This document shows positions 54,878-64,000 of a stretch of DNA of 64,000 nt, piece by piece. The notes beneath the pieces were generated by a model. That model was not told the DNA's origin. It saw nothing but the letters and a program-made list of their open reading frames with translations, and did not search any database. Numbering within the stretch: position 1 is the first letter of the stretch; every line of letters begins with the position of its first letter. A program made the position numbers and the translations under genes. The DNA comes from Brochothrix thermosphacta DSM 20171 = FSL F6-1036 (GTDB lineage: Bacteria; Bacillota; Bacilli; Lactobacillales; Listeriaceae), in assembly GCF_036884295.1 (NCBI RefSeq), contig NZ_CP145608.1:62001-126000 (forward strand), given 5' to 3'.

Positions 54878-55153
54878 ATGGGTCGTAGTCTTAAAAAAGG
54901 ACCTTTTGCTGATGATCACTTAGTTAAAAAAGTGGAAGCTGCAAAAACGTCTGAGAAAAAAGTTGTAATTAAAACTTGGTCACGCCGTTCTACAATCTTC
55001 CCATCATTTGTCGGCACTACAATTGCTGTCTATGATGGACGTAAACACGTTCCAGTTTTCATTCAAGAAGATATGGTTGGTCATAAACTAGGTGAATTTG
55101 CACCTACACGTACTTACCGTGGTCACGGTAGTGACGATAAAAGAACTCGTTAA
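54878..55153 (+). CDS. rpsS: 30S ribosomal protein S19
   Basis: A 91-residue head protein beginning [18 protein letters not shown] 54878 follows AAGGGAGG; the in-frame upstream reading from 54842 crosses the hairpin and is rejected. Confidence 0.95.
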   Translation: MGRSLKKGPFADDHLVKKVEAAKTSEKKVVIKTWSRRSTIFPSFVGTTIAVYDGRKHVPVFIQEDMVGHKLGEFAPTRTYRGHGSDDKRTR

Positions 55154-55174
55154 ATTTGAGAGGAGGGTTTTCCA

Positions 55175-55519
55175 ATGGCAGAAATCACATCTGCAAAAGC
55201 AATTGTAAAAACAGTGCGCATTGCTCCTCGTAAAGCACGTCTAGTTGCTGATTTAATTCGAGGCAAGCAAGTTGGAGAAGCTATCGCTATCTTGGCATTA
55301 ACGCCACGTGGTGCTTCACCAATTATCACTAAAGTATTAAACTCTGCTATCGCTAACGCGGAGCATAACTATGATTTAGACATCAACAAATTAGTTGTAT
55401 CTGACATTCAAGTGAATGAAGGACCAACGTTGAAACGTTTCCGTCCACGTGCGATGGGTCGTGCAAGTCAAATTAACAAACGTACAAGTCACATCTCTGT
55501 AGTAGTGACAGAAAAATAA
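55175..55519 (+). CDS. rplV: 50S ribosomal protein L22
   Basis: A 114-residue tunnel protein with [18 protein letters not shown] and the loop [16 protein letters not shown] near the C-terminus, where macrolide-resistance changes occur elsewhere; nothing unusual here. Confidence 0.96.
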   Translation: MAEITSAKAIVKTVRIAPRKARLVADLIRGKQVGEAIAILALTPRGASPIITKVLNSAIANAEHNYDLDINKLVVSDIQVNEGPTLKRFRPRAMGRASQINKRTSHISVVVTEK

Positions 55520-55532
55520 AGGAGGGATAGTC

Positions 55533-56195
55533 GTGGGTCAAAAAATTAATCCAATAGGTATGCGTGTTGGTATTATCCGTGACTGGGATGCCAAATGGTA
55601 TGCTGGTAAAGATTACGCAGACTTATTACACGAAGATTTACACATTCGTGAATATATCGCTAAACGCTTAAAAGATGCTTCAGTTTCACGTGTTGAAATT
55701 GAACGTGCTGCAAAACGCGTTAACGTTTCGATTCATACTGCTAAACCAGGTATGGTTATTGGTAAAGGCGGAGCTGAAGTTGAAACTTTACGTAAAGCAT
55801 TAAACGACTTAACAGGTAAACGTGTTCATATCAACATCGTTGAAATCAAACGTGCTGATCTTGATGCTAAATTAGTTGGGGAGAACATTGCTCAACAATT
55901 AGAAAACCGTGTATCATTCCGTCGTGCACTTAAACAAGCTATGCAACGTACTATGCGTGCAGGCGCTAAAGGGATCAAAACGCAAGTTTCTGGTCGTTTA
56001 GGCGGAGCTGACATGGCTCGTACAGAACATTATAGTGAAGGAACTGTTCCTCTTCATACATTACGCGCAGACATTGACTACGCATGGGAAGAAGCAGATA
56101 CTACTTTTGGTAAACTAGGCGTTAAAGTTTGGATTTACCGCGGTGAAGTCCTTCCAACGAAGAAAAATATTGAAAAATCGGAAGGAGGCAAATAA
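55533..56195 (+). CDS. rpsC: 30S ribosomal protein S3
   Basis: A 220-residue protein with a KH domain ([20 protein letters not shown], ~60-80) at the mRNA entry. It starts at GTG 55533 after AAGGAGGG. Confidence 0.96.
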   Translation: MGQKINPIGMRVGIIRDWDAKWYAGKDYADLLHEDLHIREYIAKRLKDASVSRVEIERAAKRVNVSIHTAKPGMVIGKGGAEVETLRKALNDLTGKRVHINIVEIKRADLDAKLVGENIAQQLENRVSFRRALKQAMQRTMRAGAKGIKTQVSGRLGGADMARTEHYSEGTVPLHTLRADIDYAWEEADTTFGKLGVKVWIYRGEVLPTKKNIEKSEGGK

Positions 56196-56197
56196 AG

Positions 56198-56632
56198 ATG
56201 TTAGTACCTAAACGTGTTAAATATCGTAGAGAACACCGTGGGAAAATGCGTGGTTTTACTAAAGGCGGCGCAGAAGTAGCATTCGGTGAATACGGCTTAC
56301 AAGCTGTTGAATCATCATGGATCACTAACCGTCAAATCGAAGCATCTCGTATTGCTATGACTCGTTTTATGAAACGTGGCGGTAAGGTTTGGATTAAAAT
56401 CTTCCCTCATAAATCATACACTGCTAAAGCAATCGGTGTTCGTATGGGTTCTGGTAAAGGTGCTCCTGAAGGTTGGGTAAGTCCAGTTAAACGTGGCAAG
56501 ATTCTTTTTGAAGTTGCCGGCGTTCCTGAAGATGTAGCTCGCGAAGCTCTTCGATTGGCATCACATAAATTGCCAATCAAAACAAAATTCGTAAAACGTG
56601 AAGAAATTGGTGGTGACTCAAATGAAAACTAA
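56198..56632 (+). CDS. rplP: 50S ribosomal protein L16
   Basis: A 144-residue protein near the A-site t[22 protein letters not shown] and [18 protein letters not shown] are diagnostic. Its 3' end overlaps rpmC by 11 bases. Confidence 0.96.
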   Translation: MLVPKRVKYRREHRGKMRGFTKGGAEVAFGEYGLQAVESSWITNRQIEASRIAMTRFMKRGGKVWIKIFPHKSYTAKAIGVRMGSGKGAPEGWVSPVKRGKILFEVAGVPEDVAREALRLASHKLPIKTKFVKREEIGGDSNEN

Positions 56633-56813
56633 AGAAATTCGTGACTTGTCCACTACTGAAATTCAATCAAAAGAAAAAGAGTTAAAAGAAGAGTTATTCA
56701 ACTTACGTTTCCAACTTGCAACGGGTCAATTAGAAAACACTGCTCGCATTCGTCAAGTACGTAAAGCAATTGCTCGTGTTAAAACTATCGTTCGCGAACG
56801 TGAATTAGCGTAA
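56622..56813 (+). CDS. rpmC: 50S ribosomal protein L29
   Basis: A 63-residue two-helix protein at the tunnel exit ([35 protein letters not shown]). ATG 56622 lies inside rplP; its start is presumably coupled to L16 termination. Confidence 0.94.
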   Translation: MKTKEIRDLSTTEIQSKEKELKEELFNLRFQLATGQLENTARIRQVRKAIARVKTIVRERELA

Positions 56814-56865
56814 ATTAACTTTTTAAGTTATAATAAAATCTTTTGAGAAGGAGGATTACACTCAT

Positions 56866-57129
56866 ATGTCAGAAAGTAATCAACGTAAAGTATACACTGG
56901 CCGTGTTGTTTCAGATAAGATGGACAAAACAATTACTGTAGTAGTTGAAGGTGTCAAAAAACATAAGTTATACGGCAAACGTGTGAAATACTCGAAAAAA
57001 TTCAAAGCACATGATGAAAATAATACAGCTAAAGTTAACGATATCGTTCGTATTGAAGAAACTCGTCCGTTATCAGCTACTAAACGCTTCCGCATCGTTG
57101 AAATCGTGGAAACTGCTGTTGTTATCTAA
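56866..57129 (+). CDS. rpsQ: 30S ribosomal protein S17
   Basis: An 87-residue OB-fold protein: [19 protein letters not shown] and [24 protein letters not shown] lies 8-9 bases before the ATG. Confidence 0.95.
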   Translation: MSESNQRKVYTGRVVSDKMDKTITVVVEGVKKHKLYGKRVKYSKKFKAHDENNTAKVNDIVRIEETRPLSATKRFRIVEIVETAVVI

Positions 57130-57189
57130 TCGCGTTAAATCAATCGTGCATATATCGCAAGTCGATGTTGCATAGAAGGAGGAATATCA

Positions 57190-57558
57190 GTGATTCAACA
57201 AGAAAGTAGAATGAAAGTCGCTGACAACTCTGGTGCTCGCGAAGTTTTAACAATTAAGGTACTTGGTGGATCTGGCCGCAAAACTGCTGGCATCGGTGAT
57301 ATCGTTGTAGCTACTGTTAAAAATGCAACACCAGGTGGCGTTGTCAAAAAAGGTGAAGTTGTTAAAGCTGTCATCGTTCGTACTAAGTCTGGCGCTCGTC
57401 GTCCTGACGGTTCTTACATCAAATTTGACGAAAACGCATGCGTTATCATCAAAGATGACAAGAGTCCTAAAGGAACTCGTATTTTCGGACCTGTTGCACG
57501 TGAATTACGTGAAAGCAACTTCATGAAAATCGTTTCTCTTGCTCCAGAAGTACTTTAA
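57190..57558 (+). CDS. rplN: 50S ribosomal protein L14
   Basis: A 122-residue barrel protein starting at GTG 57190 ([19 protein letters not shown]) after AAGGAGG, with the signature [17 protein letters not shown]. Confidence 0.96.
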   Translation: MIQQESRMKVADNSGAREVLTIKVLGGSGRKTAGIGDIVVATVKNATPGGVVKKGEVVKAVIVRTKSGARRPDGSYIKFDENACVIIKDDKSPKGTRIFGPVARELRESNFMKIVSLAPEVL

Positions 57559-57605
57559 GAAATACATGCAACCCATTCCGAGTGAAAAAGGAGGTGCCTA
57601 TAGAT

Positions 57606-57914
57606 ATGCATCTAAAAAAAGGTGATAAAGTTCAAGTATTAGCAGGAAAAGATAAAGGTAAACAAGGCGTTATCTTATCAATCATCGCTAAAAAAGATCG
57701 CGTCATTGTAGAAGGTATCAACATGATTAAAAAACATGCTAAACCATCGAATGATAACCCTCAAGGTGGTATTTTAAATATCGAAGCACCGATTCATATG
57801 TCAAACGTTGCTCTTCTTGACCCTAAATCTGGTAAACCAACTCGCGTTGGATACAAGATTGTTGGAGACGAAAAAGTACGTGTAGCTAAAAAATCAGGTG
57901 AAGTAATTAAATAA
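57606..57914 (+). CDS. rplX: 50S ribosomal protein L24
   Basis: A 102-residue KOW protein ([20 protein letters not shown]) that starts 50S assembly. ATG 57606 follows GGAGG; the in-frame GTG at 57582 is upstream of that site. Confidence 0.94.
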   Translation: MHLKKGDKVQVLAGKDKGKQGVILSIIAKKDRVIVEGINMIKKHAKPSNDNPQGGILNIEAPIHMSNVALLDPKSGKPTRVGYKIVGDEKVRVAKKSGEVIK

Positions 57915-57943
57915 TCTCTTTAAGAAAGGAGGACTACATTATA

Positions 57944-58483
57944 ATGAGTCGCTTCAAAGACATTTATAAAAAAGACATTGCACCTGCGTTAGTAACTAAA
58001 TTCGGATACGAATCAGTTATGCAAGTGCCTCAAGTAGATAAAATCGTTATCAACATGGGTGTTGGTGATGCAACTTCAAACGCTAAGTTATTAGACAAAG
58101 CTGTTGAAGAATTAACATTAATCGCAGGTCAAAAACCTGTTATTACTAAAGCTAAGAAATCTATCGCTGGTTTCCGTTTACGTGAAGGTGTTCCAATCGG
58201 AACTAAAGTTACTTTACGTGGCGAAAAAATGTACGAATTCCTTGATAAATTAGTATCTGTATCACTTCCTCGTGTACGTGATTTCCGTGGTGTTTCTAAA
58301 AAAGCATTTGACGGTCGCGGTAACTACACTTTAGGTGTTAAAGAACAATTAATTTTCCCGGAAATTAGTTTTGACTTAGTTGATAAAACTCGCGGAATGG
58401 ATATCGTTATTGTTACAACTGCTAACACTGACGAAGAAGCTCGTGAATTATTAACTGGATTTGGATTCCCATTCCAAAAATAA
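57944..58483 (+). CDS. rplE: 50S ribosomal protein L5
   Basis: A 179-residue protein of the 5S r[30 protein letters not shown] and [13 protein letters not shown]-like residues ([16 protein letters not shown]) identify it. Confidence 0.96.
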   Translation: MSRFKDIYKKDIAPALVTKFGYESVMQVPQVDKIVINMGVGDATSNAKLLDKAVEELTLIAGQKPVITKAKKSIAGFRLREGVPIGTKVTLRGEKMYEFLDKLVSVSLPRVRDFRGVSKKAFDGRGNYTLGVKEQLIFPEISFDLVDKTRGMDIVIVTTANTDEEARELLTGFGFPFQK

Positions 58484-58511
58484 TAAACATTGCGTAGGCG
58501 ATGTAAAATAA

Positions 58512-58709
<198 letters not shown>

Positions 58710-58740
58710 GTATTCAGTATTGGAAGGAGGTTAATTAAAA

Positions 58741-59139
58741 ATGGTCATGACAGATCCAATTGCAGATTTCTTAACTCGTGTTCGTAACGCTAACATGGTT
58801 CGCCACGAGAGCTTAGAGGTTCCGGCTTCTAACGTCAAAAAAGAAATCGCTGACATTCTTAAACGCGAAGGTTTTATCCGTGAAGTTGAGTATATCGAAG
58901 ATGACAAGCAAAATGTTATCCGCGTATTCTTAAAATATGGTGCTAACGACGAACGCGTTATTACAGGTTTAAAACGTATTTCTAAACCAGGTTTGCGTGT
59001 ATATGCGAAAGCTGATGAAGTTCCTAAAGTATTAAACGGTTTAGGTATCGCTATCGTATCAACATCAAACGGTTTATTAACAGATAAAGAAGCACGTGCC
59101 AAACAAGTTGGCGGCGAAGTACTCGCTTACGTGTGGTAA
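58741..59139 (+). CDS. rpsH: 30S ribosomal protein S8
   Basis: A 132-residue 16S-binding protein: [15 protein letters not shown] and [26 protein letters not shown]. In E. coli S8 represses the spc operon by binding near rplE; no clear target is seen here. Confidence 0.96.
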   Translation: MVMTDPIADFLTRVRNANMVRHESLEVPASNVKKEIADILKREGFIREVEYIEDDKQNVIRVFLKYGANDERVITGLKRISKPGLRVYAKADEVPKVLNGLGIAIVSTSNGLLTDKEARAKQVGGEVLAYVW

Positions 59140-59166
59140 TAATTTAGAACATAAGGAGGTGCAAAC

Positions 59167-59706
59167 ATGTCACGTATTGGTAAAAAACCAGTCGTTATTC
59201 CAGCTGGCGTAACCGTTACTATCACTGATAACAATCACGTAACTGTAAAAGGTGCATTAGCAGAATTAACAAATCAATTTGACTCAAATCTTACTATCAA
59301 ACAAGAAGGCGAAGAGATTACGATCGCTCGTTCTTCTGAAGATAAAAAAGTACGTGCTCTTCATGGTACAACTCGTGCGTTAATCGCGAACATGGTAGAG
59401 GGTGTATCTACAGGCTTTACAAAAGGCTTAGAACTTATTGGTGTTGGTTACCGTGCTCAAAAGCAAGGTACTAAACTAGTTCTTAACGTTGGATACTCTC
59501 ACCCAGTTGAGTTTGAACCAGAAGCAGGTATTGAAGTTGAAGTTCCTGCCGCAACATCAGTAATCATCAAAGGTTCTGATAAAGAAAAAGTTGGCGCATT
59601 AGCTGCTAACATTCGTGCGGTACGTCCACCAGAGCCTTACAAAGGTAAAGGTATTCGTTACGTAGGCGAGTATGTTCGTCGTAAAGAAGGTAAAACTGGT
59701 AAATAA
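59167..59706 (+). CDS. rplF: 50S ribosomal protein L6
   Basis: A 179-residue two-domain protein: [17 protein letters not shown] and [24 protein letters not shown] small hairpin AATGCT/AGCATT with five T (59705-59723) directly follows its stop and may attenuate downstream genes. Confidence 0.96.
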   Translation: MSRIGKKPVVIPAGVTVTITDNNHVTVKGALAELTNQFDSNLTIKQEGEEITIARSSEDKKVRALHGTTRALIANMVEGVSTGFTKGLELIGVGYRAQKQGTKLVLNVGYSHPVEFEPEAGIEVEVPAATSVIIKGSDKEKVGALAANIRAVRPPEPYKGKGIRYVGEYVRRKEGKTGK

Positions 59707-59755
59707 TGCTGCCTAGCATTTTTACTAAGTCTATGAGAAAAAGAGGTGACTCATT

Positions 59756-60115
59756 GTGATTACGAAATTGGATAAAAACAAAACTCGTAAAAAACGTCAT
59801 GGCCGCGTCCGTTCTAAAATTAGCGGAACTGCTGCATGTCCACGTTTAAACGTATTCCGTTCAAACACTAACATTTATGCTCAATTGATCGACGACGTTA
59901 ATGGTGTAACTTTAGCTAGCGCATCTAACATCGAAAAAGATTTCGACGTTAAAGGCTCTAAAACTGAACTTGCTCAAGCTGTTGGTAAATTAGTAGCTGA
60001 ACGTGGTGTTGCTAAAAACATCGAAAAAGTTGTCTTTGACCGTGGAGGTTACTTATATCACGGACGTGTTGCAGCATTAGCTGACGCAGCTCGTGAAAAC
60101 GGTTTGAAATTCTAA
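59756..60115 (+). CDS. rplR: 50S ribosomal protein L18
   Basis: A 119-residue 5S-binding protein starting at GTG 59756 after [34 protein letters not shown] and the C-terminal [17 protein letters not shown]. Confidence 0.95.
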   Translation: MITKLDKNKTRKKRHGRVRSKISGTAACPRLNVFRSNTNIYAQLIDDVNGVTLASASNIEKDFDVKGSKTELAQAVGKLVAERGVAKNIEKVVFDRGGYLYHGRVAALADAARENGLKF

Positions 60116-60135
60116 AAAAGGAGGTAAATACATTC

Positions 60136-60639
60136 ATGGCTTATATTGATCCAAACACATTAGGAGAATTGGAAGAACGCGTTGTTACTATCAACCGTGT
60201 TGCAAAAGTTGTAAAAGGTGGACGTCGTTTCCGTTTTACTGCTTTAGTAGTTGTCGGTGACCGTAATGGACACGTTGGTTTCGGTACTGGTAAAGCTCAA
60301 GAAGTTCCAGATGCAATTCGTAAAGCAGTTGAAGATGCTAAGAAAAACTTAGTTGTTCTTCCAATTGTTGGAAGTACTATTCCACACCGTGTACTCGGTA
60401 ACTTTGGCGGCGGTTCTGTTCTTATGAAACCTGCAGCAGAAGGTTCTGGTGTAACAGCTGGTGGACCTGTACGTGCTATCCTTGAATTAGGTGGCGTTGC
60501 TGATGTATCTTCTAAATCTTTAGGTTCAAGCACTCCAATTAACATGGTACGTGCGACAATCGAAGGAATTAAAGAACTTAAAACAGCAGAAGACGTAGCT
60601 CGTTTACGTAACATCTCTGTTGAAGAATTATTAGGATAA
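60136..60639 (+). CDS. rpsE: 30S ribosomal protein S5
   Basis: A 167-residue accuracy protein with dsRBD-like [24 protein letters not shown] and the loop implicated in spectinomycin resistance, which looks unaltered ([11 protein letters not shown]). Confidence 0.96.
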   Translation: MAYIDPNTLGELEERVVTINRVAKVVKGGRRFRFTALVVVGDRNGHVGFGTGKAQEVPDAIRKAVEDAKKNLVVLPIVGSTIPHRVLGNFGGGSVLMKPAAEGSGVTAGGPVRAILELGGVADVSSKSLGSSTPINMVRATIEGIKELKTAEDVARLRNISVEELLG

Positions 60640-60653
60640 GGAGGTACTACATT

Positions 60654-60836
60654 ATGGCTGAAAAATTAGTAGTAACATTGAAACGCAGCTTAATCGGACG
60701 TCCTCAAGATCAACGTGATACTGTAAAAGCTTTAGGCTTAGGTAAAACTAACAGTACTGTTGAGAAAAACGATACTCCTGCGATTCGCGGCATGATCAAC
60801 AAAGTGTCTCATTTAATTGAGGTCACTGAAAAATAA
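60654..60836 (+). CDS. rpmD: 50S ribosomal protein L30
   Basis: A 60-residue short L30: [27 protein letters not shown]. It is followed by a hairpin ACTCC/GGGAGT (60843-60858) and a T-rich stretch before rplO. Confidence 0.95.
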   Translation: MAEKLVVTLKRSLIGRPQDQRDTVKALGLGKTNSTVEKNDTPAIRGMINKVSHLIEVTEK

Positions 60837-60842
60837 TACAGT

Positions 60843-60876
60843 ACTCCTTTAGGGGAGTGTTGTAAATTTTTTGTTA
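60843..60876 (+). other. Weak terminator-like hairpin rpmD-rplO
   Basis: ACTCCT...GGGAGT with a following AATTTTTT stretch (60866-60873). It lies inside the spc operon, so it would at most attenuate. Confidence 0.4.
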
Positions 60877-60902
60877 AAATATATAAGGAGGTGCAATATA
60901 TA

Positions 60903-61343
60903 ATGAAACTTCATGAATTAAAACCTTCTGAGGGATCTCGTAAAGTACGTCACCGTGTTGGACGTGGATCTTCATCAGGTATGGGTAAAACTTCTGGACG
61001 TGGACAAAAAGGTCAAAACTCTCGTTCAGGTGGTGGTGTTCGTTTAGGTTTTGAAGGTGGTCAAACTCCTTTATTCCGTCGTTTACCAAAACGTGGTTTT
61101 AACAATATCAACCGTAAAGATTACGCAGTTGTTAACGTTGAAACATTAAACCGTTTTGAAGATGGAACTGTAGTAACTCCTGCTTTATTAATTGAAACAG
61201 GCGTAATCAGTAAACAATTAAACGGAATTAAAGTGTTGTCGAACGGTACTTTATCTACTAAACTTACTGTTCAAGCACATAAATTTTCACAAGCTGCAAA
61301 AGAAGCTATCGAAGCAGCTGGTGGTAGTGTAGAGGTGATTTAA
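60903..61343 (+). CDS. rplO: 50S ribosomal protein L15
   Basis: A 146-residue protein: [22 protein letters not shown] and [26 protein letters not shown] 60903 follows AAGGAGG. Its stop overlaps the secY start (TAATG). Confidence 0.95.
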   Translation: MKLHELKPSEGSRKVRHRVGRGSSSGMGKTSGRGQKGQNSRSGGGVRLGFEGGQTPLFRRLPKRGFNNINRKDYAVVNVETLNRFEDGTVVTPALLIETGVISKQLNGIKVLSNGTLSTKLTVQAHKFSQAAKEAIEAAGGSVEVI

Positions 61344-62638
61344 TGTTTCAGACATTTATGAACTTCTTCAAAGTAAAAGACATTAGACGTAAAATTCTTT
61401 TTACTTTGGCATTATTGATCGTCTTTCGTATTGGGGCGCACATACCAATTCCTGGTGTTGATGCGTCACAATTAAAAGCGTTGAATACATCGCTAGTAGG
61501 TTTCTTGGACTTATTTGGTGGTGGCTCGCTATCCAACTTCTCAATTTTTGCTGTTGGTATCATGCCGTATATTACGGCGTCTATCATTGTGCAATTGTTG
61601 GAAATGGATGTCGTTCCAAAGTTTGCTGAATGGGCTAAACAAGGTGAAATGGGCCGTCGTAAGTTGAATCAATTTAAACGCTATTTAACGATTGCACTAG
61701 GCTTAGTACAATCTTTCGGTGTTTCATATGGTTTCAACAATATGACAGGCGCTACACTTGTTCCTAACGCTTCTGTCGGTCAATTCGCATTAATGGCTAT
61801 CATCCTAACAACAGGAACTATGTTCTTGATGTGGATGGGTGAACAAATTACTGAAAAAGGTATCGGAAACGGTGTATCAATCATTATTATGGCTGGTATT
61901 ATCGCAAACGTTCCTTCATCAGTTGGTCAATTGCTTACGACACAACTTGCTAAAACAGGCACACCGCTTTTCATCACTGTGATTGAAATGCTATTACTTG
62001 TTGTAGCTGTAATTGTTATCGTTGCGTTAGTTGTATTCGTACAACAAGCGTCACGTAAAATTCCTGTTCATTATTCAAAACGTGCGTCTACTCCGACTGC
62101 CCCTCGTGGTGCTCAAGTATCGCATTTACCTTTGAAAGTGAACTCAGCAGGTGTTATTCCGGTTATCTTTGCTTCAGCGTTTATCATTACTCCTCAAACA
62201 CTCTTGACCTTTGCGGATCAAGATAAAGGATGGGTACAAACATTAGGTAAAGTATTTAACCTTCAACAACCAGCAGGAATGGTATTATATGTTATCTTGA
62301 TTCTTGCTTTCACATACTTCTATGCATTCATTCAAGTGAATCCAGAAAAAGTTGCTGAAAACTTACAAAAACAAGGTGGCTATGTACCAACAATTCGTCC
62401 TGGTAAAGATACAGAAAAATATCTATCGTCAGTGCTTATGCGTTTGACATTCGTAGGTTCAATTTTCTTAGCAGCAATTGCAATCTTACCAACAATTGGA
62501 ACACAGCTGTTTGGCTTACCTCAAGGCTTAGGCATTGGTGGAACATCACTACTTATCATGGTAGGGGTTGCGCTAGACACTATGAAACAATTAGAAGGAC
62601 AACTTGTGAAACGTAACTATAGAGGATTTCTTAAGTAA
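61343..62638 (+). CDS. secY: Preprotein translocase channel SecY
   Basis: A 431-residue, ten-span membrane channel; length equals Bacillus SecY as I recall it. Signatures include RIGAHIPIPGVD (N-terminus), GIGNGVSIIIMAGI and the cytoplasmic PAGMVLYVILILAFTYFYAF-to-GYVPTIRPGKDTEKYL region. It works with SecE (34.1 kb) and SecA. It is coupled to rplO. Confidence 0.97.
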   Translation: MFQTFMNFFKVKDIRRKILFTLALLIVFRIGAHIPIPGVDASQLKALNTSLVGFLDLFGGGSLSNFSIFAVGIMPYITASIIVQLLEMDVVPKFAEWAKQGEMGRRKLNQFKRYLTIALGLVQSFGVSYGFNNMTGATLVPNASVGQFALMAIILTTGTMFLMWMGEQITEKGIGNGVSIIIMAGIIANVPSSVGQLLTTQLAKTGTPLFITVIEMLLLVVAVIVIVALVVFVQQASRKIPVHYSKRASTPTAPRGAQVSHLPLKVNSAGVIPVIFASAFIITPQTLLTFADQDKGWVQTLGKVFNLQQPAGMVLYVILILAFTYFYAFIQVNPEKVAENLQKQGGYVPTIRPGKDTEKYLSSVLMRLTFVGSIFLAAIAILPTIGTQLFGLPQGLGIGGTSLLIMVGVALDTMKQLEGQLVKRNYRGFLK

Positions 62639-62645
62639 GTGTTAA

Positions 62646-63419
<774 letters not shown>

Positions 63420-63448
63420 TTGTTAAAACGCCCGAAGTCTAGTATAAT
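63420..63448 (+). promoter_or_regulatory. Probable promoter upstream of infA
   Basis: A perfect TATAAT (63443-63448) with a weak -35 (GTGTTA, 63420-63425, 17-base spacer). The remaining ~190-base leader to infA has only modest inverted repeats. Confidence 0.5.
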
Positions 63449-63643
63449 GGATAACTGGCAACGAATTGTTGAATTTTATTACTTTTATGTTGTAATGTGT
63501 TCAATTATACGTAGAAATAATGCGTCTTTTTCGTAAGATCCCGTTATTTTTAGAAGTGTCAAGTTGGTTAAGTAATAACTAAACTTCCGAACGGCGGATA
63601 AAGACGATTCCAAAGTTCAAGACAAAAAGGAGGTAACGAGGTA

Positions 63644-63862
63644 ATGGCGAAAGAAGATGTAATTGAGGTTGAAGGTGTAATTAAAGAAACTTTACCGAAC
63701 GCTATGTTTAAGGTTGAGTTAGAAAACGGTCATGCGGTACTTGCTACTATTTCAGGTAAGATTCGTATGCACTATATTCGTATTTTACCGGGGGACAAAG
63801 TAACTGTTGAACTTTCTCCGTACGATTTAACGCGCGGAAGAATAACATACCGTTTCAAATAA
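63644..63862 (+). CDS. infA: Translation initiation factor IF-1
   Basis: A 72-residue OB-fold factor: [30 protein letters not shown] and [15 protein letters not shown]-like residues ([29 protein letters not shown]). It follows AAGGAGG. Confidence 0.96.
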   Translation: MAKEDVIEVEGVIKETLPNAMFKVELENGHAVLATISGKIRMHYIRILPGDKVTVELSPYDLTRGRITYRFK

Positions 63863-63882
63863 TCTGAACTCCGGCATATTGA

Positions 63883-64000
<118 letters not shown>

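Noticed and set aside
63521-63583. 20-codon open frame upstream of infA
   Set aside because: There is no ribosome binding site and no recognisable peptide; likely chance in the leader.

Overview
This is a housekeeping chromosomal segment of a low-GC Gram-positive bacterium (Bacillota, class Bacilli), with all genes on the + strand. The Bacilli assignment rests on AGGAGG-type ribosome binding sites, TTG/GTG starts on rpoB, rpoC and rplJ, zinc-type S14, AT-rich spacers with TTGACA-17-TATAAT promoters, and a gene order that follows the origin-proximal region of Bacillus subtilis from mfd to rpmJ. The sporulation genes interleaved there in Bacillus (spoVT, yabP, yabQ, spoIIE) are absent, as are coaX, pabABC, dusB, mcsA/mcsB, the L7Ae-type gene between rpoC and rpsL, and map. 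The fol cluster (cysK-folP-folB-folK), adk directly before infA, and the 16S 5' region recall Listeriaceae from memory. A non-sporing relative of Listeria such as Brochothrix is my best guess, but that is inference.

Layout: (1) 1-13.8 kb: 3' end of mfd, a flippase, rqcP, divIC, an S1-domain protein, tilS, hpt, ftsH, hslO, cysK, folP-folB-folK and lysS. (2) 13.8-20.5 kb: one rRNA operon with three tandem consensus promoters, 16S-tRNA-Ile-tRNA-Ala-23S-5S, then eight tRNAs (Val, Thr, Lys, Leu, Gly, Leu, Arg, Pro) and a terminator. (3) 20.6-33.1 kb: CtsR-controlled ctsR-clpC, then radA, yacL, ispD, ispF, gltX, a cysteine T-box, cysE-cysS, mrnC, rlmB and yacP/rae1. (4) 33.1-51 kb: sigH, rpmG, secE, nusG, the L11-L1 and L10-L7/L12 operons, an rRNA methyltransferase, rpoB-rpoC and the str operon (rpsL, rpsG, fusA, tuf). 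(5) 51-64 kb: a lipoprotein alpha/beta hydrolase, then the S10-spc cluster from rpsJ to secY, adk, infA and the start of rpmJ.

The genes work together as the core of gene expression: RNA polymerase, NusG, rRNA, tRNAs, three aminoacyl-tRNA synthetases, two elongation factors, tRNA and rRNA modification and processing enzymes, protein export (SecE, SecY) and protein quality control (FtsH, ClpC, HslO, RqcP). Small folate, cysteine and isoprenoid blocks are interleaved.

I see no mobile element, prophage, CRISPR array or obvious undescribed protein system. The unusual material is mostly non-coding: a 687-bp structured gap between nusG and rplK, a nusG ribosome binding site split by a hairpin, a branched terminator after rplL, an attenuator-like hairpin ahead of rpoB, paired perfect palindromes in the str leader, and a folded element in the 23S-5S spacer. 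Among proteins, S12 carries Arg and Ala at two positions associated with streptomycin resistance, and ClpC has a lysine-rich C-terminal tail.
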